The notes under the pieces: model-generated
Database searches by the model: none
Told to the model about the DNA's origin: nothing
What the model saw: only the letters and a program-made list of their open reading frames with translations
From: Oscillospiraceae bacterium
GTDB lineage: Bacteria; Bacillota_A; Clostridia; Oscillospirales; JAAYXM01
Direction: 5' to 3'
NCBI GenBank assembly: GCA_017408185.1
Contig: JAFQVE010000357.1
Coordinates: forward strand, 1-9,930
Length of the DNA stretch: 9,930 nucleotides
Program-made: the position numbers and the translations under genes
Shown: positions 7,001 to 9,930 of the stretch, one piece after another
How the letters are laid out: each line of letters starts with the position of its first letter
How positions within the stretch are numbered: position 1 is the stretch's first letter

Positions 7001-9930
7001 GGTGTTTCGGATACCATACTCAACCTGAAAGAAAAGCTTTATGTAAATCAGGCAATACTCCTTGATGCCGATGCAGTTATGAACAGCGGAAACGTTATCG
7101 ATATCCCTGAAGAAAACATTACATATGAGATTGCAGATAAAGCAGTCCTTAAATATTCTGACGGAGTTATAACAGCCATAGAGGAAGGAAAAACAACGGT
7201 TACGGTTAAAATCAACTTCCGTGGCGAGTCACGTGAATATGAGGTTGAAGTAACTGTTGTTCCCGGAACAGGTAAGACTGAACCTACAATCTATACCTAT
7301 GAAGAGCGTCAGAATGCTCTCAACAATGCCGCAAAGTATAGCTGGGCTGCAAACACTGCAAGAAACTATGCAAAAACAGGTGATAAGTCCATCGAATGGG
7401 CGGAAGCAGTTCATTCACAGATTATCGGTGAAGGAATTCCTCGTGGACGTCAGATAGGACGCCCGGGTGATGACCGTTATGAATATTGCCGTTACTGTAG
7501 CGTAAGAATCGGAGGAGAAGGCGGACTTCAGTGCAATTTTGCAGGCCGTCCGTGGAAGGTACAGTGTCCTGAATGTAAGCGCTTTTTCCCGTCAAATGAT
7601 TTTGAAAAATTCTTGAAGCTTGGTCTTGATCAGAAGGGTTTTTATGATGTCGACAGAGCAAGACAAAACCACCACGAAATGCTCTTCCACGGAGATGGAA
7701 GTGAATGTACCTGTGAGAAACCGAAAACTGCAAATACTCCTGAATGGTATATCTTCTATGGCTATGGTAACCCCGAGGGATACCTTTATAATGATCTTTA
7801 CCCCGAAATTATAAAGAGTAATATGGACCCGTGGGGCGACAAGATAACCTGGAACAAGGATGCCGACGGAAACGACATCGGTGCAGACCTCGGAACATAT
7901 CGTGATCCTGAAACAGGCGAAGTCCTCTGGACGGGCGGCTCTATGTGGGGCGTTGATGACGGCTGGGGCTACGTGCCGGGAAGAAAGTATGCTGATGACG
8001 GAAACCTTGAAGAACGTCACGGATATATTTCGTTCTACGTTTATAAGTTCTGGATGACCATTTACGGTCATGTCAAGAACCTCAGCGAAGCATATGTCTA
8101 TACAAGTGATCCGAAATACGGAAGAGCGGGTATCATCCTTCTCGACAGAATAGCGGACGTGTGGCCGCATTTTGATTCATATTATTTTAAAGACCTGGTT
8201 CTCAATACCTCCGGTGGCCATGGTGCAGGTGCTGCAACAGGAAGAATCAATGACCATAACCTCGGAAGATACTTTGGCTATGGTGCAGATGCTTTCTTCC
8301 CGATGATAAACGACCCGCAGGTCATCAAGAGACTTTCCGATGATGCAATAAAATACGGTCTTGATAATCCGAAGACGAGTTCAGATCTCATCTGGAGAAA
8401 CATAGCAGACGGAATCCTCGTTGCAAATGCAGATATGTGCATGGACGGAAGAATCAACGGTAACTTCGGTCAGGCGCAGTCCGTTGCGGCAATCGCAGCA
8501 ATTGCTCTTAATGAGCAGCCCAAAACCGACGAAATTATAGAGTGGCTCTATAAGCCGACTCGTGCTACAAGCGGAAACAGTCCGGTTCCGGGCGGTGACA
8601 TTGAAAGAAAGATAATAAACGATGTGGACCGAGACGGAATGGGTAACGAAGCATCTCCGAGATATAATACCTCATGGGTCGGCGTTCTCGGACTCTTTGC
8701 AGATGAGCTTTGTAAGTATGAGGGTGATATGGAATATAATCCATATGCGAACCCGAAGTTTGCGAAGATGTATGACCCGCAGATGAACATTATGCTCACT
8801 CATTCAAAGCATCCGAACATCGGTGATGCAGGTGACCCTGCTTCCGTAACCTTGAACGGCTCTGCGGCTGTATGGTATAACGCATTCAAAAAGATTGATA
8901 ATGAATATTATAAGAAAAAGATTGCGCAGTATATCTGGTATTATACCGACGGAAATCTTTCACAGTTCGGAAATAACATTATGCTCAAAAATCCCGGCGG
9001 GGCAGAGGATGAGCTTCTTAAATATATCGATAAAGATGCGTCAATGGGAAGTATAATGCTCACGGGCTATGGCTTTGCGGCACTTCGTGACGGTAAAAAT
9101 TATAAATCCGTAAGTGCATCCTCTGATAATAATAACCAGCGCGACTTCTGGATGTGGTTCGGTAATACCGGCGCTTCTCATGCTCATAATGATGCTCTCA
9201 ATATGGGTATTGATGCATTTGGTCTTGATCTTGCACCGGATCTCGGTTATCCGGAAGATACAAGCTACACACCGAACCGTCTCCAGTGGGTAAACACAGC
9301 TCTTTCTCACAACCTGGTTGTAGTTGATGAAAATGGTCAGGCAGGTTCAACACATATCCATGGCACTCCGATGCATTTTGATGATGGCGGAAAAGTCAAG
9401 GTTATGGATGCAGATATGCACGAAGTTTATAAGCAGACCGAGCAGTATCGCAGAACAATCGTTATGATTGAGGCAAATGACGACGTCTCCTATGGAATTG
9501 ACTTCTTCCGTGTAATAGGTGGTAAGCATCATCTCTTCAGCTTCCATTCTCAGGCAGAGAATGCATATCCGGTAGAGGGAATTGAGCTCACTCCCGATCC
9601 TGTTGTTCAGGATGAAAACGGAAACGATATTGTAGGAAGCTATGCAGGTGCAGATGTTCCATACGGTAAAGACCCGTGGACACAGAATACATGGTCTTAT
9701 GAAACAAAGTATCCGCGCGGTTATACATGGCTTAAGAATGTACGCCGTGACAATTCACCTGAAAACCAATTCACAATCGAATTTGATGTTCAGGATTATC
9801 GTAAGGTACTCAAGGATAGTTCGGGCATAAAGCTTCGTCTCACTCAGGTTAATGATTTCACTCCCACTGAAGTGGCAATCGCCGGTGGATATATGACTCA
9901 GAAGAGCGAAACAAAGATGATGCCGGAAAC
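4022..9930 (+). CDS. Giant secreted heparinase II/III-family polysaccharide lyase with repeated N-terminal modules (3' end cut)
   Basis: 1969 codons are open to the window edge without a stop. Residues 1-23 are a signal peptide (MKRLLSLLL to IASA). Three copies of an unrecognised module lie at about 38-263, 362-587 and 689-902. Ig-like domains follow at about 264-361, 588-688, 903-993 and 994-1083. The catalytic part starts near 1087 with an alpha/alpha-toroid-like region. It includes a probable zinc site, C1156-x2-C1159 and C1182-x2-C1185, followed by KRFFPSNDFEKF, then a DDGWGY motif and LDRIADVWPHFD. Candidate catalytic residues by family analogy are N1481 (in INGNFG), Y1548 (in EASPRYN) and H1720/H1722 (in SHAHNDALN, start of the C-terminal beta-sandwich domain, PF07940-like). 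These lyases cleave uronic-acid polysaccharides (heparin/heparan sulfate, alginate and others) by beta-elimination; the substrate here cannot be told. GNFGQAQ appears where many relatives have, from memory, GNFGMHQ. Surface anchors such as SLH, if any, would lie beyond the window. Confidence 0.9.
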   Translation, partial: MKRLLSLLLAITMIVSLLPIASAEEENEPQVLSNEAAGLTLVYDLNGVMVDFKNEGATLTGADSFFGEGYYAIDYDATGGFFEYAANKSKDKYSWNEDGYNYPAKVGSRQVAEAKAGTTGASGIQMLGYYRSSEGLLNNWFAIKINVPKSGKYTPKASYWKYNKDGETYLDYYLIKDTGEEISVALDETRLSIESEYYIGSKFCNDTTAAGSQRIVLNEAFENDVTLEEGEYYLVYKPRVVTVAPDYIGNYAMASNFTLDGGNTADPVPMGATVTCDSDRVFDGGDTAQLSAFVFMSDKTKKKTTDVKFVSLTPEFATIDEATGVITGVAPGEAEFEVTVTENGKEFKAYYSLPVSDNRLSGITVKYALSSLIKKLKAEGATLKGADSFFGEGFNAFSYDATNGFFEYAANLSRGKYSWNDDGYDYPASIGSRQILEAKEGASSFGGVQMLAYYKASEGEFKNWFAIKINVPKSGVYTPKASYWQYKKPGETKLDFYLIKNTGEELSVALDEARLSPTSEYYIGSKDCENPNASGSQSYTYDESFGTTVNLEEGEYYLVYKTRVITKAADYQGHYAMASDFTLDGGNIKEPAPMMARFHTDKSSIYSNGGTAKVNATVYLSDGTTVVIDDVKVTSLTPELAEVNDTFSVIIGRGLGKAKFDAEITYGGKTLSGEFEVDVTENPTKPGDGSLLYYDISTWLDNVEGEVNGSGAIGGLGYKAITYESTNGMFEYAANKTGNKYSWEDGGTDFTTYPGSSERRFRVAADSKRNGLQMYVTKKGWWALKINVPETGLYMPAATYWTYNRPGESYLDYFVIKNDGSEMSTLLNDSNLTTENSGYIGSKRNEDTSISGSASQTFVYDEPFGEPVQLEAGEYYLVYKPRSVSGSDTYGCASNFSLDGVNCLKNLIINVDTDLYTGESEEIKLFPTRLDGTVIDLSDIKVTYSTSNRNILTVDENGVVNAIGDGNATITVTVDDGSYSITRKIDFTAYDNSGVSDTILNLKEKLYVNQAILLDADAVMNSGNVIDIPEENITYEIADKAVLKYSDGVITAIEEGKTTVTVKINFRGESREYEVEVTVVPGTGKTEPTIYTYEERQNALNNAAKYSWAANTARNYAKTGDKSIEWAEAVHSQIIGEGIPRGRQIGRPGDDRYEYCRYCSVRIGGEGGLQCNFAGRPWKVQCPECKRFFPSNDFEKFLKLGLDQKGFYDVDRARQNHHEMLFHGDGSECTCEKPKTANTPEWYIFYGYGNPEGYLYNDLYPEIIKSNMDPWGDKITWNKDADGNDIGADLGTYRDPETGEVLWTGGSMWGVDDGWGYVPGRKYADDGNLEERHGYISFYVYKFWMTIYGHVKNLSEAYVYTSDPKYGRAGIILLDRIADVWPHFDSYYFKDLVLNTSGGHGAGAATGRINDHNLGRYFGYGADAFFPMINDPQVIKRLSDDAIKYGLDNPKTSSDLIWRNIADGILVANADMCMDGRINGNFGQAQSVAAIAAIALNEQPKTDEIIEWLYKPTRATSGNSPVPGGDIERKIINDVDRDGMGNEASPRYNTSWVGVLGLFADELCKYEGDMEYNPYANPKFAKMYDPQMNIMLTHSKHPNIGDAGDPASVTLNGSAAVWYNAFKKIDNEYYKKKIAQYIWYYTDGNLSQFGNNIMLKNPGGAEDELLKYIDKDASMGSIMLTGYGFAALRDGKNYKSVSASSDNNNQRDFWMWFGNTGASHAHNDALNMGIDAFGLDLAPDLGYPEDTSYTPNRLQWVNTALSHNLVVVDENGQAGSTHIHGTPMHFDDGGKVKVMDADMHEVYKQTEQYRRTIVMIEANDDVSYGIDFFRVIGGKHHLFSFHSQAENAYPVEGIELTPDPVVQDENGNDIVGSYAGADVPYGKDPWTQNTWSYETKYPRGYTWLKNVRRDNSPENQFTIEFDVQDYRKVLKDSSGIKLRLTQVNDFTPTEVAIAGGYMTQKSETKMMPE
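4133..4810 (+). repeat. Lyase N-terminal module, copy 1
   Basis: Encodes about residues 38-263. Landmarks: GADSFFGEG, GGFFEYAAN, KYSWNEDGY, WFAIKINVPKSGKYTPKASYW, LDYYLIKDTGEE, SEYYIGSK, LEEGEYYLVYK and FTLDGGN. The aromatic-rich, beta-strand-like pattern suggests a beta-sandwich, possibly carbohydrate-binding, but I do not recognise the family. An identical 20-bp stretch encoding DSFFGEG is at 4208-4227 here and 5180-5199 in copy 2. Confidence 0.8.
5105..5782 (+). repeat. Lyase N-terminal module, copy 2
   Basis: Encodes about residues 362-587. It is collinear with copy 1, with corresponding positions exactly 972 nt apart (for example the FEYAAN codons and the final DGGN). It keeps every landmark, including NGFFEYAAN, KYSWNDDGY, INVPKSGVYTPKASYW, SEYYIGSK and LEEGEYYLVYK. 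Copies 1 and 2 are clearly closer to each other than to copy 3. Confidence 0.8.
6086..6727 (+). repeat. Lyase N-terminal module, copy 3 (more diverged)
   Basis: Encodes about residues 689-902. Its FEYAAN codons are again 972 nt after those of copy 2, but the copy is about 12 codons shorter overall and more diverged. Landmarks kept: NGMFEYAANKTGNKYSW, INVPETGLYMPAATYW, LDYFVIKNDG, GYIGSK, LEAGEYYLVYKPRS and FSLDGVN. Confidence 0.75.

Noticed and set aside
7592..8170. 192-codon minus-strand open frame within the lyase gene
   Set aside because: It is antisense to a region with strong lyase-family motifs (DDGWGY, LDRIADVWP). It shows no recognisable domain and is best explained by codon bias of the sense strand.

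Overview
The window looks like chromosomal DNA of a Gram-positive Bacillota bacterium, most likely a gut or rumen Clostridia (Oscillospirales-like). The evidence is indirect: low to moderate GC, strong purine-rich ribosome binding sites, AT-rich intergenic DNA, 23-residue Gram-positive-style signal peptides, and very large secreted proteins built from Ig-like (BIG_2-type) domains. No rRNA or housekeeping gene is present to confirm the taxon.

Layout. On the minus strand at the left edge (879 to 1) is an AraC-family transcriptional regulator, complete at its N-terminus and lacking only its last residues. A 294-bp AT-rich divergent intergenic region (880-1173) separates it from two co-directional plus-strand genes. 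The first (1174-3963, 929 aa) encodes a secreted multidomain protein with two divergent beta-rich modules, two BIG_2-type Ig-like domains and a C-terminus of InlB/Flg_new-like repeats, with no recognisable enzyme domain. After 58 bp holding a perfect 13-bp hairpin comes the second gene (4022 to beyond 9930, at least 1969 aa). It encodes a giant secreted protein: signal peptide, three copies of a roughly 215-225-residue module alternating with Ig-like domains, then a heparinase II/III-type polysaccharide lyase domain. The gene runs off the right edge.

How it may work together (inference). The layout resembles a small polysaccharide-utilisation locus: an AraC sensor with an N-terminal cupin-like domain, divergent from an exported lyase and an exported non-catalytic companion. 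The lyase repeats and the companion's two divergent modules share a sequence pattern, so both proteins may bind the same glycan or surface.

Most interesting points: (1) an unrecognised module repeated three times in the lyase, with an exact 972-nt period between corresponding positions, and diverged copies in the companion; (2) three copies of a GGAAAAnnnGGYAAA box in the divergent promoter region, one just upstream of the companion's predicted -35, which are good candidates for the AraC binding sites. The substrate cannot be read from the sequence.
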